Of a stretch of DNA of 64,000 nucleotides, positions 10,101 to 22,700 are shown piece after piece. Source of the DNA: Vibrio aestivus (lineage in GTDB: Bacteria; Pseudomonadota; Gammaproteobacteria; Enterobacterales; Vibrionaceae); contig JYJN01000077.1 of the NCBI GenBank assembly GCA_003263845.1, positions 1 through 64,000 on the forward strand, written 5' to 3'. Within the stretch, counting starts at the first letter, position 1, and each line of letters begins with the position of its first letter. The notes beneath the pieces are model-generated. The model saw only the letters and a program-made list of their open reading frames with translations, was not told the origin of the DNA and searched no databases. The translations under genes were made by a program, and so were the position numbers.

Positions 10101-10332
10101 TATTCAAGCCCTCGAGACTTACAATCTCATCTTCGAGATATTTTGTAATTTCTTTTTCAATCTGCTCAGGTGCTGCACCAGGCCAGTAGGTCGTTACAAT
10201 GGCTGATGGGATTTCGAGATCCGGGGCGTGCTCTCTAACCATTGTGTTATAACTTAATACTCCCACAAGCATTAACATACCAAGCAAAAGTCGAGCAACG
10301 AGAGTTTCAACAAATAGTTTACGATGTAACAT
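7165..10332 (-). CDS. RND-family efflux pump inner-membrane transporter (three frameshifts in this sequence)
   Basis: Proton-driven AcrB/HAE-RND-type transporter that would export drugs or other toxic compounds through a tripartite pump. Sequential fragments cover the whole family: the N-terminal TM and first periplasmic loop (10332 to about 9690), a middle piece (about 9690-9380), the central TM bundle with the A-L-G-L-M-V-D helix and second loop (about 9380-7845), and the final TM block. Breaks lie near 9685 and 9377 (both in GGGGG runs) and 7843. Adding one base at each gives a single frame of 1056 residues, the normal length for the family, so loss of function is doubtful. Its start overlaps the end of the adaptor gene. 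No outer-membrane channel gene is nearby, so a chromosomal TolC is presumably used. Confidence 0.85.
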
Positions 10333-11633
10333 TATTCAGCCCCAACTTTAATGGCTGATGCACCATCGATTAATAAATGTTGTCCGCGTATTACTACCTC
10401 TTCATTTGTTTCAAGGCCGGATGTAACTTCAACTACACTGGTTCCTTGCTCACCTAACGTGATATTGCGACGGGTTACACGGTTCTCATTCCCATTAAAG
10501 ACGAAGACGAAAGGGTTACCTTTCTTGAACGAGATTGCATGTAGCGGGAGTACCAAAGCATCCTCTATCTGCTCTGTTTCTATCCAAGCGCGAATAAACT
10601 GACCTTCTTTAATCGAACTGTCAGTTTGCTGAACCCGTACTTTTACAGTTTGGTTTCGACGCTGTAGGTTTAGGGAAGGACTAACGGACCAGATTTCGCC
10701 AGTTGGAACCAGTTCATTAAGTAAACCGTTAGTTTCAGCTGAATAAAGAGTCTCATCATCGCTAGCAAGGTAAACGGTTTGCCCTTCTTCTAATTTAGCT
10801 GCATCTAATGTGTTGATCTCAAGGTGAATTTCCATTTCACGATCATCGACAATCACTATCGCCGAGTTAGCCTCACGCGTCATATCATCGATACTGTTCA
10901 TTAGCGCATAATAATGGTTATCTTTGCTAATGTTCATAGATGTAATAACACCATCAAATGGAGCAAATAGACTTGTTTTCTCAAGACTTAACGTAGCTCT
11001 ATTGAGCTCTGCTACTACACTTGAGATTTCTGAAGACATTGACGATAAGGTGCTTTGGGCGGCCTTAACTGCGGCCTTAGCGTTTAATAAAGCAGTATTT
11101 ACACGCTCAAACTCTTCTTTTGCAATCACGCCACGTTCGAAAACCTCTTTCATTCTTTCATAGTTTTTAATCGCAAGCTGTTCATCATTTCTCGCTTGTT
11201 GTGCTCTAGCTTTTGCTTCTTCTCTTTGTGCTTTTACACTTTTTAGGCGGGCCTCTAGCCCTTGTACAGATGCTAAGTTATCGCGATTATCGATTTGTGC
11301 GAGCAACTGACCGTTGCGTGTACCGTTGCTAGGTCCAAAAACCCTTGAGCCTTCTCTTAATTCAGTTCCGTCTAACTGAGTTGCAATACTTTCAACTTTT
11401 CCCGAAATTTCAAAGTCTAAGAAAGCCTTACGCTGTGCTTGTGCAATACCTTCAGAGTAAACCCAAACGGTAAGTGTTTCAGGCTTTAATATGTGGGTTT
11501 GCACACGAATAGGGCTGATTTCATTAACTTCTACGTTTTCAGAATTGGTGAGCTTAAATAGGCGATAGCCTACAGTGCTAAGTAGCGAGATAGGTACAAC
11601 TAGTAGTAAGAACCATCGGATATTTTTGTTCAT
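10332..11633 (-). CDS. RND efflux periplasmic adaptor (membrane fusion protein)
   Basis: 433-residue HlyD/AcrA-type adaptor linking the inner-membrane pump to an outer-membrane channel. One N-terminal hydrophobic anchor (residues 5-27), a lipoyl/barrel-sandwich region, a long helical hairpin rich in A, K, E and R (about 110-200), then beta-barrel and membrane-proximal domains follow in the usual order. A start at 11678 would fall inside the operator; the ATG at 11633 lies 31 bases after the TATAAT box and fits the hydrophobic anchor. The stop overlaps the start of the pump gene by one base, so the two are co-translated. Confidence 0.9.
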   Translation of the reverse strand: MNKNIRWFLLLVVPISLLSTVGYRLFKLTNSENVEVNEISPIRVQTHILKPETLTVWVYSEGIAQAQRKAFLDFEISGKVESIATQLDGTELREGSRVFGPSNGTRNGQLLAQIDNRDNLASVQGLEARLKSVKAQREEAKARAQQARNDEQLAIKNYERMKEVFERGVIAKEEFERVNTALLNAKAAVKAAQSTLSSMSSEISSVVAELNRATLSLEKTSLFAPFDGVITSMNISKDNHYYALMNSIDDMTREANSAIVIVDDREMEIHLEINTLDAAKLEEGQTVYLASDDETLYSAETNGLLNELVPTGEIWSVSPSLNLQRRNQTVKVRVQQTDSSIKEGQFIRAWIETEQIEDALVLPLHAISFKKGNPFVFVFNGNENRVTRRNITLGEQGTSVVEVTSGLETNEEVVIRGQHLLIDGASAIKVGAE

Positions 11634-11663
11634 ACAGTGACTCAAGTGAGGAAACAGGCGCTC

Positions 11664-11691
11664 ATTATATACATACACGAATGTATGTAAA
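11664..11691 (-). promoter_or_regulatory. Efflux operon promoter with AcrR-like operator in its spacer
   Basis: Reading leftwards, TTTACA (11691-11686) and TATAAT (11669-11664) are separated by 16 bases. The inverted repeat TACATACA-CGAA-TGTATGTA (11670-11689) fills the spacer and overlaps the -35 box. Its arms are identical to the arms of the Escherichia coli AcrR operator as I recall it (there with an 8-base centre). A bound TetR-type dimer would block RNA polymerase directly. Confidence 0.8.
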
Positions 11692-12009
11692 CTGGTTGAG
11701 GAATTTGTTTACATTAACTAGTACTTTTTGCTCGTGGTTCAGCTATATCACTAACACAAGATTAACGTGGAAGTGAGCGTGTATTGGCGAATCTATTTTG
11801 CAGAGTTTCCTGCCGTGTTATGTTGGCCTGTCTAGTAGAGGCTTTGCTATACCTAATGTAATCAGTTAAGAACTAATCTAGTGAAACCTGTCAAACAGTT
11901 TTGTCCACGGATGTTTCGGTTCATGCTCACGGAATGATATCGCGGCTGGAACGGTTCTAGTTGATCACCAAACTCTATGTTGACCAACAACTTTGAGGAG
12001 GAGGTCAAT
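11692..12009. other. Gene-free stretch between efflux operon and recombinase
   Basis: About 320 bases with no coding region I can support. It must contain the promoter of the recombinase that starts at 12010, but I see no convincing boxes. A strong GAGGAGGAGGT ribosome site ends it. Confidence 0.5.
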
Positions 12010-12606
12010 ATGAGAAAGTTATCTTCAGGAAAATGCAGCGGTATTAAACGACCATTCAAGCTGGAAGAGATTTGGCGAATCAAAACTAGGCTTGAACTTG
12101 AGAACGACCTAATGCAGCTCGCATTATTAAACCTAGCTATTGATAGCAAATTAAGGGCAAGTGATCTGCTAAAGCTGCACGTATATGATGTTTCCTCGGA
12201 AGGAGTGATCTATCAGAGGGTTCAATGCATCCAGCAAAAAACAGGGACTGATGTTCATTATGAGATTACTCCGAGAACGCAACAGAGTATCAGTCGGTGG
12301 ATCTACTCTGCGCACCTAGAGGCAAATAGTTTTCTATTTCCAAGCTGTCGTCGTAAAGGCCAACCCATCAGCTACTCCTTTTATCGTACGATTATCAGAA
12401 GCTGGGCCGCAAAGCTTGGTTTGAATGCGGATTATTACGGCACGCATTCAATGCGCCGGACTAAAGCTACTCTGATCTATGCCAGAACAAAAAACATCAG
12501 GGCGGTCCAGCTCCTACTAGGCCATTCGAAGCTAGATAACACTATTAGATACCTTGGGGTTGAGTTGGAAGATGCTCTGAGACTCTCAGAGCAAACAGAT
12601 TGCTAG
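12010..12606 (+). CDS. Short FimB-size tyrosine recombinase
   Basis: 198-residue recombinase made only of the catalytic domain, as in FimB/FimE-type invertases and short orphan integrases. All catalytic positions are present: Arg49 (L-R-A-S-D), His146 and Arg149 (H-S-M-R), His172 (L-G-H-S-K) and Tyr181 (R-Y-L-G). A start further upstream at 11977 is possible, but GAGGAGGAGGT six bases before the ATG at 12010 decides for the latter. It is convergent with the Rhs/LamG operon, and a remnant of a second copy lies beyond that operon at 24386-24454. The pair may have moved or inverted the segment; this is inference. Confidence 0.85.
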   Translation: MRKLSSGKCSGIKRPFKLEEIWRIKTRLELENDLMQLALLNLAIDSKLRASDLLKLHVYDVSSEGVIYQRVQCIQQKTGTDVHYEITPRTQQSISRWIYSAHLEANSFLFPSCRRKGQPISYSFYRTIIRSWAAKLGLNADYYGTHSMRRTKATLIYARTKNIRAVQLLLGHSKLDNTIRYLGVELEDALRLSEQTDC

Positions 12607-12704
12607 AAGAACTGATACAGGCTTTTCATATCTCTGAGAAGCCAGTGCCCCAAGACGAGTTAGACTCATTACTTTAATCACTCTGTCCGTAGTGAGTAAG
12701 GCGC

Positions 12705-12733
12705 TAAAAGCTTAGTTCTTTTCTAAGCTTTAG
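12705..12733. terminator. Hairpin between convergent recombinase and Rhs operon
   Basis: CTAAAAGCTTAG and CTAAGCTTTAG form an 11-bp stem with one bulged A around TTCTTTT. It lies between the two convergent units and is a plausible bidirectional terminator, though the T run is short. Confidence 0.45.
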
Positions 12734-12752
12734 GTTGGCTCATCTTAGCTGA

Positions 12753-13202
12753 TTACTTTAGTTCATTAATCAGACCTTCTTTTTTAAGAAAATTTATCAA
12801 TTCCTCAGCGCAGCCCTCGCGGTTAGAAATATTAAATTTTCCTTCACTGGTAATTAGGCGTATATAATTTCTCTGCCGCCAAAAAAATATACCTGTACAG
12901 TCGATAAATGATTGTTTAAATGAAGAAAGCTTTAACCATTTAAACTCCACATTTTCCATATCGAAAATGTAAGATGACCTTGTGAATTTTTTCACTATTA
13001 TTTTATTGTTTTCAATTTTAATTTCTTTAACCATGGTTAAGTAGGTAGCAAGGTTAAAAATCAAGGCGACCACAATAAGTACTGTCATAATTATATTCAT
13101 TAATGACAAACCTAGATAGAATGATGGAAAAATTAGTAATATAAAGAGAGTGGTAATAGAGTAAAACTCATATCTTTTAAATTTACTCTGATATTGCATC
13201 AT
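12753..13202 (-). CDS. Small membrane protein downstream of Rhs, possible immunity or accessory protein
   Basis: 149 residues, not recognised by family. Two hydrophobic segments occur near the N terminus (about 14-32 and 34-58), followed by a soluble, strand-rich C-terminal domain of about 90 residues that resembles bacterial PH-like membrane proteins in layout. It begins 20 bases inside the end of the Rhs gene and has an ideal AAGGAGGT site five bases upstream, so it is made together with the Rhs protein. Genes in this position often encode immunity to an Rhs C-terminal toxin; here the Rhs tail is not a recognisable toxin, so that role is only a possibility. Confidence 0.65.
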   Translation of the reverse strand: MMQYQSKFKRYEFYSITTLFILLIFPSFYLGLSLMNIIMTVLIVVALIFNLATYLTMVKEIKIENNKIIVKKFTRSSYIFDMENVEFKWLKLSSFKQSFIDCTGIFFWRQRNYIRLITSEGKFNISNREGCAEELINFLKKEGLINELK

Positions 13203-16200
13203 CTACCTCCTTGCCTAATATGCTTCCCATAGTAGTCATCCCAAAATCCAGTTGCCCACGAACAAACCAAGCACTAGGAAATCTGGCAAAAAGAGCACCA
13301 TACCCAGAGCCAATACCAGCCCCTAAAGCAGAGCCTACGCTAAAACAAGACCAGTCACTCCCCTGATTTTCTATAGCTAGTGCTTGTCCCCATGCATTGG
13401 CCGCCATGTTAGCAGTTACTGCCCCAAGTACACCTCCAAACGAGCCAAAGGCTCCAGCTATTACACCATCCCTAACAGCCCCAACATAGTCATCAAAGTT
13501 CCCGCCTTGAACAAACGTTCCTAAAGCACCATTAACTCCCCCATTGCGGCATTGATAGCAACCCAAGCAAAAAATGGGCAATCTCCCATCTGGGTCAACA
13601 AATCCAATCGGGTTATTTCCAACATATGCATAGAGATTTAATCCTCCGCGCTCTTGTAAGGGGTCCCTGTTTAGCCAACGTCCGGAACTTGGTAAATAGA
13701 ATCGATAGCCAAAATAGACCAAGCCACTGTCAAAATCTGAGCGTTTTGTGGACATCCCAAATGGTTGGATATCAAACGCATCACCTGAAGTCCCGCCATA
13801 AGGTGAGTAAGCGTGCGTCGCTAAGCGTGTCCCTGTATTGTCTAGAACACCATAGACGTGCCCTAAGTGATTGGTCAAATATGAATAATGATCAGCTTGC
13901 TTCTGACGAGCCACTAATCCATCTACGCCACCAACGGAATCGATTCGCCAGACATTTTCTGCAATCACATTGTTTGCTGCATCCCTTTCTTGCAGTTCGA
14001 GTAGACCAAAGCGAACAAAGTGCTTCGTTTCATTTAACGTACCGTTCTCGAAACGTTCGTATTTAGCAAGCATAAGGTCGTACTGATAATAAAAACGTTC
14101 TTCAATACTCACGCCATTTTTAGAAAAACTCATCGAAGTCAATCTATTCTCAGCATCATATTCAGCTAAGAAAGGAACACCACCGCCTAGCTTACCTTGA
14201 ACTAAATTCCCATCGGCGTCATAGACAAAACCTCCACTTGACCGTTCCAACTTACTACTTGATTCAAGCCATTATAGGTTGCTCGGTAGGGATCATTAGG
14301 CAATGCCAAAGATTCATTACCACTGGCTGAAGTGATGTTTCCTGATAAATCAACATTGTAATCGAAGCTCGAAATGGTGTTTTCTCCCAGCATATAGCGA
14401 ATACTGCTAAGGTCTCCCGCACCGTCAAATTCGGTGTTTTTCACCACACCATTGGGGTACTCTATGCTGTACCCAATATCAGCGCCCGAGTCGCGATAAT
14501 CATAGTTATACAACTCACCGAAAGCTTTAATGGATGCTACTCTTCCAAGTGAGTCGTAGTGATATTGACTCTTTTCCACACCATCTATTGTAATCAAGCG
14601 AATACGATTGAGTTGGTCGTATTCAAAAGCAACGGTGTCATTTTCCAGATGCCCATCAATTGACATCAATTGTCCGTCGTTGTGAAATTGATAGGTGGTG
14701 AGTCCCAACTGATCGGTAATAGTGGCGATACGCCCCAGAGCATCGTAGGTTAAGGTAATGTCCGGAGTTTCATCTGAATAGGTGATGCTCGTTAACTGAC
14801 CCATAAGGTTATAATGATAGGTTTTGACTGTACCTCGAGCATTAGTTCGGGTCGATAGGCGGCCTTTGTCATAGGTAAAACTGAGCTCAGAAGCGTCATT
14901 ATAACGTTTGGTGACCAAGTTTCCGCCAACGTCAAAATCGAACTCGGTTCTGTTTTGATTAGCGTCTATTAGAGCGGTAATTCGCCCAACTTTGTCTCGC
15001 ATAACTCTGGTTTTGCCCATCATCGGGTCAGTAATTGAGGCTAGATTCTTATCCGCATCATATGAAAATCGATAAGATCTACCATCGGCGTATGTTTCTT
15101 CATGTTTAACTCGTGGGCAACTGCCATACACTCGATCGACGCTACGCCCACCTTCTCCCTGAACACGCGTCAGCGTATCAATGTTGTTATAGGTATAATG
15201 GGTCATCTTGCCATGTAAGTCAGTCATAGTCGCCACGCGCGATGCACTGTCATAGGTAAAAGAGGCGACCTCCGTTCCATCAACCATTACTGAAGCAAGT
15301 TGCTGATTCAAGTTGTATTCTAGCGCTTTTATATGACCTAGCGGGTTGGTCGCAGTCGTTAACTGTCCATATTCATTGTAAGTATAGGATGTCTGGTGAC
15401 CGTTCACATCTTTCACCGATATTATTCGCCCAGCTTCGTCATAGTTGTAGGACTCAGAACCTATTGACGTTGACCTTAAAATCAGCTGATTTCGTTCATT
15501 GAATCGCTGTGTTATTGCAAAACCGACCTCATTTATACTTTCAATGGGGTTGCCATTCGTATCATTGGTCAATGTTAATTTCTTACCTGATGAGAGATTG
15601 ATTTCATTTAAGTTCTTATGCTCATCGTATTGGTAGGAGATAAAACTGCCATCCGGGTAGGAGATGTCAGCAACTCTTGAATAACCCTCATCATAGTGTG
15701 TGTAGGAATAGATCGTTTTAGGAACATCTTGGTTTGCGTTATTTTCAACAGCGTCTCGATAACTCACGTAATGCTCTGGAGAAACATACCAAGTTTTACC
15801 CGTTACTGAGTTGTAGAAATATTCAGAGCTATTTCCAAGAGGGTCCGTGATCGTCAATCGATTACTCAACCCGAGCGGTTCCCCCACTTCTGGATAATCT
15901 GTCTCTAAGTTTTCTTCACCGTTTCCTCGTTCAATCAAAAAAGTGGTTGTACCTAGAGCATCGGATATGGCACTGATGTATCCAGTCTCCTCATCATAAT
16001 CTAGTGTGGCACGATAACCTTCCATGTCAGTGATGGCAGTCAAGTTCAACTGGTCGTCATATTCTAGCAGCGCCGTTCTCCCTATCGAATCAGACACTGT
16101 TTCAATCATACCTGTAGAGCTGTACGAAATATTGATCGACTGACCATTTGGCGAAGTAATACTACTGAGTCGTTCACTATCCGGAGTGTAGTGATAGGTA

Positions 16201-16790
16201 GTTTGATTGCCATTTTCATCTATCAATGAAGAAATTAGCCACTTTCCACTCGACGATAGCGTGAACGTCTTTATCTCACCAGTTGGGTACGTTATATCAA
16301 TCTCATTCCCATCCACAGTCAGTGAACCTGCAAACCGTGTTTCCGAAGGCATCAGGTATTTTTCGTCTATCTTGTAAGATTGGTTTTCATAGAGGTAGGA
16401 GTCAACTCGGCCATCACCTGCATAATGAGAATAAATATTTTCTTCCACACTATATTCGATGTATTCACTAAAACTGTTTGCCCAGCGTTTACCCACCCAA
16501 TGCTCGGTCCTATCTTCCGATAAAATCGCATTGTACGTAAGCGTAAAATTGATACTTTTTCCATAGGGCATGTGTACCCATAGTGGAGTATCAACCACGA
16601 GTAAGTTTTGATTATGTACATCTACTAACCAAATCGGTGCGCCACATGGGTTTTCAGATTCAGCAGCCTTACTCATCGGAGGCGCATCGTTATACCCTGC
16701 TGGCGCAGACGGAGGTGGTATCGACATCGAGCAAGACGGGATTAGGCTCAGAAACCAAATTAACAACGCCAGAAAAAATACATAAAACAT
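13183..16790 (-). CDS. Rhs/YD-repeat lipoprotein-like cell-surface protein (one frameshift)
   Basis: About 1,200 residues. The N terminus is hydrophobic and ends in I-P-S-C, a loose lipobox, so the protein may be anchored as a lipoprotein. Residues about 50-130 resemble a DUF6531-like Rhs entry region. More than twenty YD repeats (Y-x-Y-D-x-x-G-R) follow, then the Rhs core with the R-F-Y-L-P-S-S-G-R-W, D-P and N-L-Y-A-Y motifs near 1,060-1,100. The tail of about 130 residues is glycine-rich and hydrophobic (glycine-zipper-like), with no toxin motif that I know. One missing base near 14240 splits the frame. AGGAG precedes the ATG, 9 bases after the stop of the giant LamG gene, so they form an operon. 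Confidence 0.85.
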
Positions 16791-16799
16791 ACCTGCTCC

Positions 16800-19700
16800 T
16801 TAATTGCTACTTTTCGAGCCAGTTACTACCGCAGATTCATCAGACAGCACTGCGTCATACTCACCGGTAGCGGTATTGAATATTAGCTCACCCCAGACTG
16901 TATTGAAGTCATACAAAACCATCAATTCGGGTTCACCTTGAACAGGCAGTGTTTGCATGTAGGTCTGTATTTCTGTATTGCTGAGGGCCTTCGACCAAAT
17001 CTGAACATCATCGATGAGGACATTCATATACGAGTTCACATCATTGGCCTTATGAACGGCGCCAATAATCAGGTTCCTGAAAGTTTGAGTATTATACTTT
17101 CCTAAGAATGTTCCTATCTCTACGCCATTTACGAATACTTTAAAGTCATCGTATGAATAGGAACCACCATCTTGCCTTGTTAAAGCGATGTGAACCCATT
17201 CATTGGATCCAAACAGAGATTGACTGTACTTGCGGTAGGCATTACCTCCCCCGACAGACACCATTCCGTTGCTAACCCCGAAATAGAAACGATAGTAATT
17301 TCGGGCGTTAAGGCCCATGAGTTGCGTCCCTGATAAACTGTCGAACTTGAACCAAGCCATATAGGTCATTGATTCTGGTTCTTTAGGAATGACTGACGTT
17401 CGAACTGCAGCATCTAGTCCTCTTAAGTCGAGAAGGTACTCACCGGCAAGGGCTGTGATATTGTCGTCTGTATATTGTTGCTTCTTCTCAGAGATATAAT
17501 TAGACCAATTGGATAGTCCATCACTGTCAGTATCCTCAAACACATCAAATGAGTTCGGATCGCTGCCATGCGTATATTCCCAATTATCGTTAATGCCGTC
17601 GCCATCACTATCAGGCGAACAAGGGTCGGAGATTTGAACTCCCGTCGACTGGCCAATCTCAAGTCCATCAGACAGGCCATCTCCATCGGTGTCACTATTG
17701 TTTGCATCCGTACACATGGTGTTTTCTACTGTATCGGAAATACCATCCCATCAGTGTCGGACTCAAACCTTGGTGGGGCATTTAAAATAGTAGACGTGTC
17801 AGTGACAAAGGCATCAAACTCTCCAGTTGCCACGTTTTTAACCCACTGGCCTCTGTATTGACTGAAATCATAGTAGGCAACCAGTTGTGAATCGCTCATA
17901 TTTGGCGGATTAAACATGAGCGTATTGACCTCTTCTTGCGTTAAGTCTCTTGACCAGAACTGCACGTCATCAATCACAGCATCCATGTGATACTGCACAC
18001 CATCTTGATGATTAACAGCACCAATAATCATATTTAAGGTGTTAAGGTCTTTATAGAAACCACCGGTATATATGTATCTTTCTCCATTGATATATAACGA
18101 GTAAATATCATAGTTACCATTTTCTTTCTTAGCGAGTGCTAAATGAACCCATTCGTCTGAATTAAACGGAGCGTCTAAATTTCCACCTGCAGAACCGCCA
18201 TAGTGAGCCCAATAGTCCCCTTCTTCATCCAGGCCCACCATAAACGCTTGAGCACCTCCACCATAAGTCCCCATTTTCTGAACCTTGCCAGTTAACGAAC
18301 CAAACCGCACCCAACTCATAAATGTCATCGAGCCTGTCTGCTTAGGGACGAATGAGGTAAACATGTATGCGCTATTGCTTCTTAGATCCAGTTCATGATC
18401 ACCACTAATGGTTGGCACGTTGTCCTGGGAGTCTAACTGCGCCATATCCTGGCTATAGTTAAGCCAGTTGATAATTCCATCATTGTTATCATCTGAGTTA
18501 GCATCACCAACCAACAAGTCGCTGCCATGGGCATACTCCCACTTGTCCGGCATACCATCATGATCGGAATCTAATGAACAAGGATCGCCAATTGCAGTTC
18601 CGGTCGATACACCTAGCTCAAGACCGTCATTCAATCCATCGCCATCCGTATCGCTCACTAAACCGTCTGTACATAAATAAGATTCTTCGATATCAGTAAT
18701 CCCATCACTGTCAGTATCCGGCCAAGGTATTGAAGGTTGAATGACTGAAGCGTCGGTCAGATAGGCTTCAAACTCTCCAGTCACCACATTCTCCAACCAG
18801 TTGCCACGATAGCGATTGAAATTAAAGTGAGCGATAAGTGATGGGTCTGCTAGGTCAGGCTCATTGAACATGAGAGACTTTATGTCCTCAGCATTCAGTT
18901 CTTTGGACCATAGCTGTACATTTTTAATGACGGCGTTCATTTCACCGGTAATGCCATCAATATGATTAAGCGCACCAATGAGTACATTTTGTTCATTGGT
19001 ATGTTGGAAGTAACCACCGATATAATTAATCCGTTCGCCATTAACAAAAACCGCAAAGGTGTCGTAGTTTCCGTTTTCACCTTTAACAAGCGTCAAGTGA
19101 GCCCATTCCTCTGCATCAAATGGCGCGTCAGTAAACCAAATATCTGAATCTCCTACGCCTGCTTTGATCTTACCTTCATCTGACAGTCCAATATAATAGG
19201 AACGTGACGAGCCACCGTAGGATCCCATCAGCTGGTCTTCGCCGACAATAGAGGCGAACTTAACCCAACTAGTAATGGTCATGCTTCCGGTTGCCTGAGG
19301 GGTATATTCGGTGACGACATATGCATCACTATTGGTTAAATCTAAATAGTGCTCACCATTAATCACCTCCACACCTGCAGCTAAATCATCATCATGCTGA
19401 GTTTGAGCGTACTCTTTCCAGTTCGAAGTGCCATCACCGTCGGCATCAAGGTATACATCACCCACAAGCAGGTTACTGCCAATTTGATACTCATCGTAAT
19501 CAGGAATACCGTCATGATCTGAGTCTATTGAACATGGATCGCTTATCACTACTCCATCCAGGCTGCCCATTTCTAGACCATCAGATAATCCATCGCCATC
19601 GGTATCACTAGTATTTTTATCCGTACACAGAACGAGCTCTTCCCTATCAGTTAAGCCATCACCATCGGTGTCGACTAGAGGAGGCTCTGTTACGACTATC

Positions 19701-22700
19701 TCCTCTGAGGAAAGAAGGACATCGAAAGAACCGGTCACTGTATTCTCTACCCAATGCCCTTTCAGTTCGCTAAAGTTGTAGAACGCTTCTAAATTGGCCT
19801 CATTGCCATAGGCGCGTTGAGCATGAGATTCTGAACTTCACTTTGAGTTAACGGCTTAGACCAAACTTGAATGTCATCGATGGCAGCGTTCATGTGATCA
19901 ACGATACCGCTATCATCATTTAATGCACCGAGAACAAGGTTAAGTTCACCACCTGTCTCTACAACAGTGACGAAATCCTTAAATTTCTGCCCATTAACAT
20001 AAACCGTATAAGTATCTATAAGCCCCAGCTCCTCCCTAATCAGAGCAATATGGACCCATTCATTTGGAGTGATTGGAGCTTTGTAATACGCTTGGTATCG
20101 ACTTCCTCCGGCGAAATGTAGATCAGAATCGCTATTCAACCCAAAGCTAAGCGCATGGCTGTTACTATCCGCTCCCATAATTTGAGAGCTCCCCAAGGTC
20201 GTTTCGAAGTTAAACCAACCCATTAGAGTCATCGATTCTTCGATTTTTGGGACAAATTGAGTATAAGCAAAGCCTGCATTACCTCGTAGATCGAGCATCC
20301 GTTCTCCGGATGTCTGTACGACCCCATTGGCAACATCTTCTGCCTGTTTATCTTGCGCATAATTAAGCCAGTTAACGAGACCATCACCATCGGTATCATG
20401 GCTGACATCAGCAACGAGCAGTTGTGAGCCAGTTGAATATTCCCACGCATCCTCGATGCCATCATGATCGGAGTCCAATGAGCATGGATCGCCAATCACT
20501 TGACCAGTTTGGACTCCCAATTCCAACCCATCGCTTAGGCCGTCATTGTCGGTATCTTGATTATCTTTATGAGTACAAAGTGCAAGTTCATGTCGATCGA
20601 CAATACCATCACCATCGCTATCAATCAGTGGTTCGCTGGAGGCAAAGAGGTTGGGGATAGTCACGTACGCATCGTAATCACCGGTCACTAAGTTTTGCAC
20701 CCAACTTCCACGTGTATTGGTAAAGTCATAATAAGCAAGTAAGGCAACCTCACTAGAAGCCGGCTGTGTGATCATATAACTCAGAATTTCAGTTTCTGAG
20801 AGCGCCTCTTCCCATACTTGAACGTCATCAAATGCCGCGTCCATATAATCGAGAAGGCCAGAATCAGAGTTGACTGCACCAAATACCATATTGATGGCAT
20901 TTTGTGAGTTGAAGATCCCAGAAGCTGTTGCGATGTTGATACCATTAACAAACACTTTGAAGTCGTCATATTCACCAGACTCCTCTTTAACCAGAGCTAA
21001 ATGAGTCCAAGTGTCCGCATCAATAGCCGTTTGAGAACGAGTGCGAGCAAAGTTACCAGCGCCAAGCAATAAGTTACTTTGATCATCTAAACCAAGATAC
21101 ATTTTGTTATCGTCACTGCCATCAATACCAAAACGCTGAAGTAGATCGTCCCGACCTAGTTTGACCCAACTCATTAAAGTAAAGGACTTGGCTTCACCTG
21201 GAATTACTGGGGTATAAAGAGCCCCATTCATCCCGCGCAAATCCATAAACCGATCCGCGGATGTCACCTCTATGCCGGCAACAAGATCTTCTGCTTCCTT
21301 ATCTTGTTGGAACTGTGCCCAATTAGAAACGCCATCTGCATTAGCGTCACCGCCAACGTCGCTGTTCAAAAGACTAGAACCATGCTGATACTCCCAAAAA
21401 TCGTCGATCCCATCTGAATCGCTATCTTTTTGACAGGGGTCCCCAATCGTGATGCCGGTGTCAGCCCCCATCTCTAATCCATCTGATAGGCCATCGCCAT
21501 CAGTATCAGCATTCAATAGGTCGCTACACAGTGCAGTCTCCTGAATGTCAGTGAGTCCATCGCCATCAGAATCTAATGAGGAAGTTGACTGAGATAGAAT
21601 CTGGTTAGAGGACATTTTTGCATCAAAATTTCCCGTAACTTTATTCTCTACCCATTGCCCACGGGTGGTTGAGAAGTCATAAAGCGCGACTAAGCTTGAT
21701 TCGTTTCCAACGGGTGGCGTTATCATATAACTTTGTACTTGATAAACATCCAGAGCTGTTGTCCAGAGTTGAACATCATCGACCTGGGCTTCCATGAAGT
21801 CCGATATCCCACTCTCAGAGTGAACTGCACCTAGAATCATGTTTAATTGATTATCTGAAGAGAAAGCGGCTCGGAACGATGAGTAGAGTTGCCCATTTAC
21901 GTACAAATAGTAATCATCAAGAGAGCCATCCTCTTGCTTCACCAAACCAAAGTGGACCCACTCCCCCACGTTAAACGGCGCATCAACATTACTCGCGTAT
22001 CGGTTTCCGCCTCCCACATATAAGTCGCCGGACTCATCCAGACCGTAAGCAAATCGACCTCGACTACCAGCCAGCACGCCCATTCGTTGCTTTTGCCCTG
22101 AGAGCGAATCAAACTTAACCCATGCTAAGAACGAGTAGGAGCTGGATTCCTGAGGCACTAGAGATGTGTGTACAAACTCATTCTTAGAAGACAGATCAAT
22201 GACATTTTCAGATGTTATCGGTGAAATGCTGTTGGTTTGGTCTATGGCGGCCATTGCTTCATAATAGGCGACCCAATTTGAGGTGTTGCTGATAGCATTT
22301 AGGCTCCCTGTGTCTGGAACCTTCGCATTCGCGTTATTTTCATACTCCCACAAGTCATCCATGCCATCGTGATCTGTATCTGATTTACAAGGGTCACTTA
22401 AAAGTACCCCTGTTCCAACACCAATCTCAATAGCATCTTCGAGTCCGTCGCTATCAGTGTCATTACTATTTAGGTCGGTACACATGGCTGTTTCTAGCGT
22501 GTCATTTAGGCCATCACCGTCGGTATCGATAGTGTCATCTTCTATTTGCAGCAAGTCACTATGGGACAATTTGACATCGAAGTCCCCTGTGACGAGATTT
22601 TGAACCCAATCTCCCAGAGACTGCGTAAAGTCATAATAGGCAATTAGGTCAGCCTCACTACCCGTCGGAGGGTTAACCATATGATTTATGATTTGATCAG

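Noticed and set aside
7165..10332. RND pump as a decayed pseudogene
   Set aside because: All three breaks are single missing bases, the repaired protein has family length, and the same error type affects malE and malG. I kept it as a gene with frameshifts.
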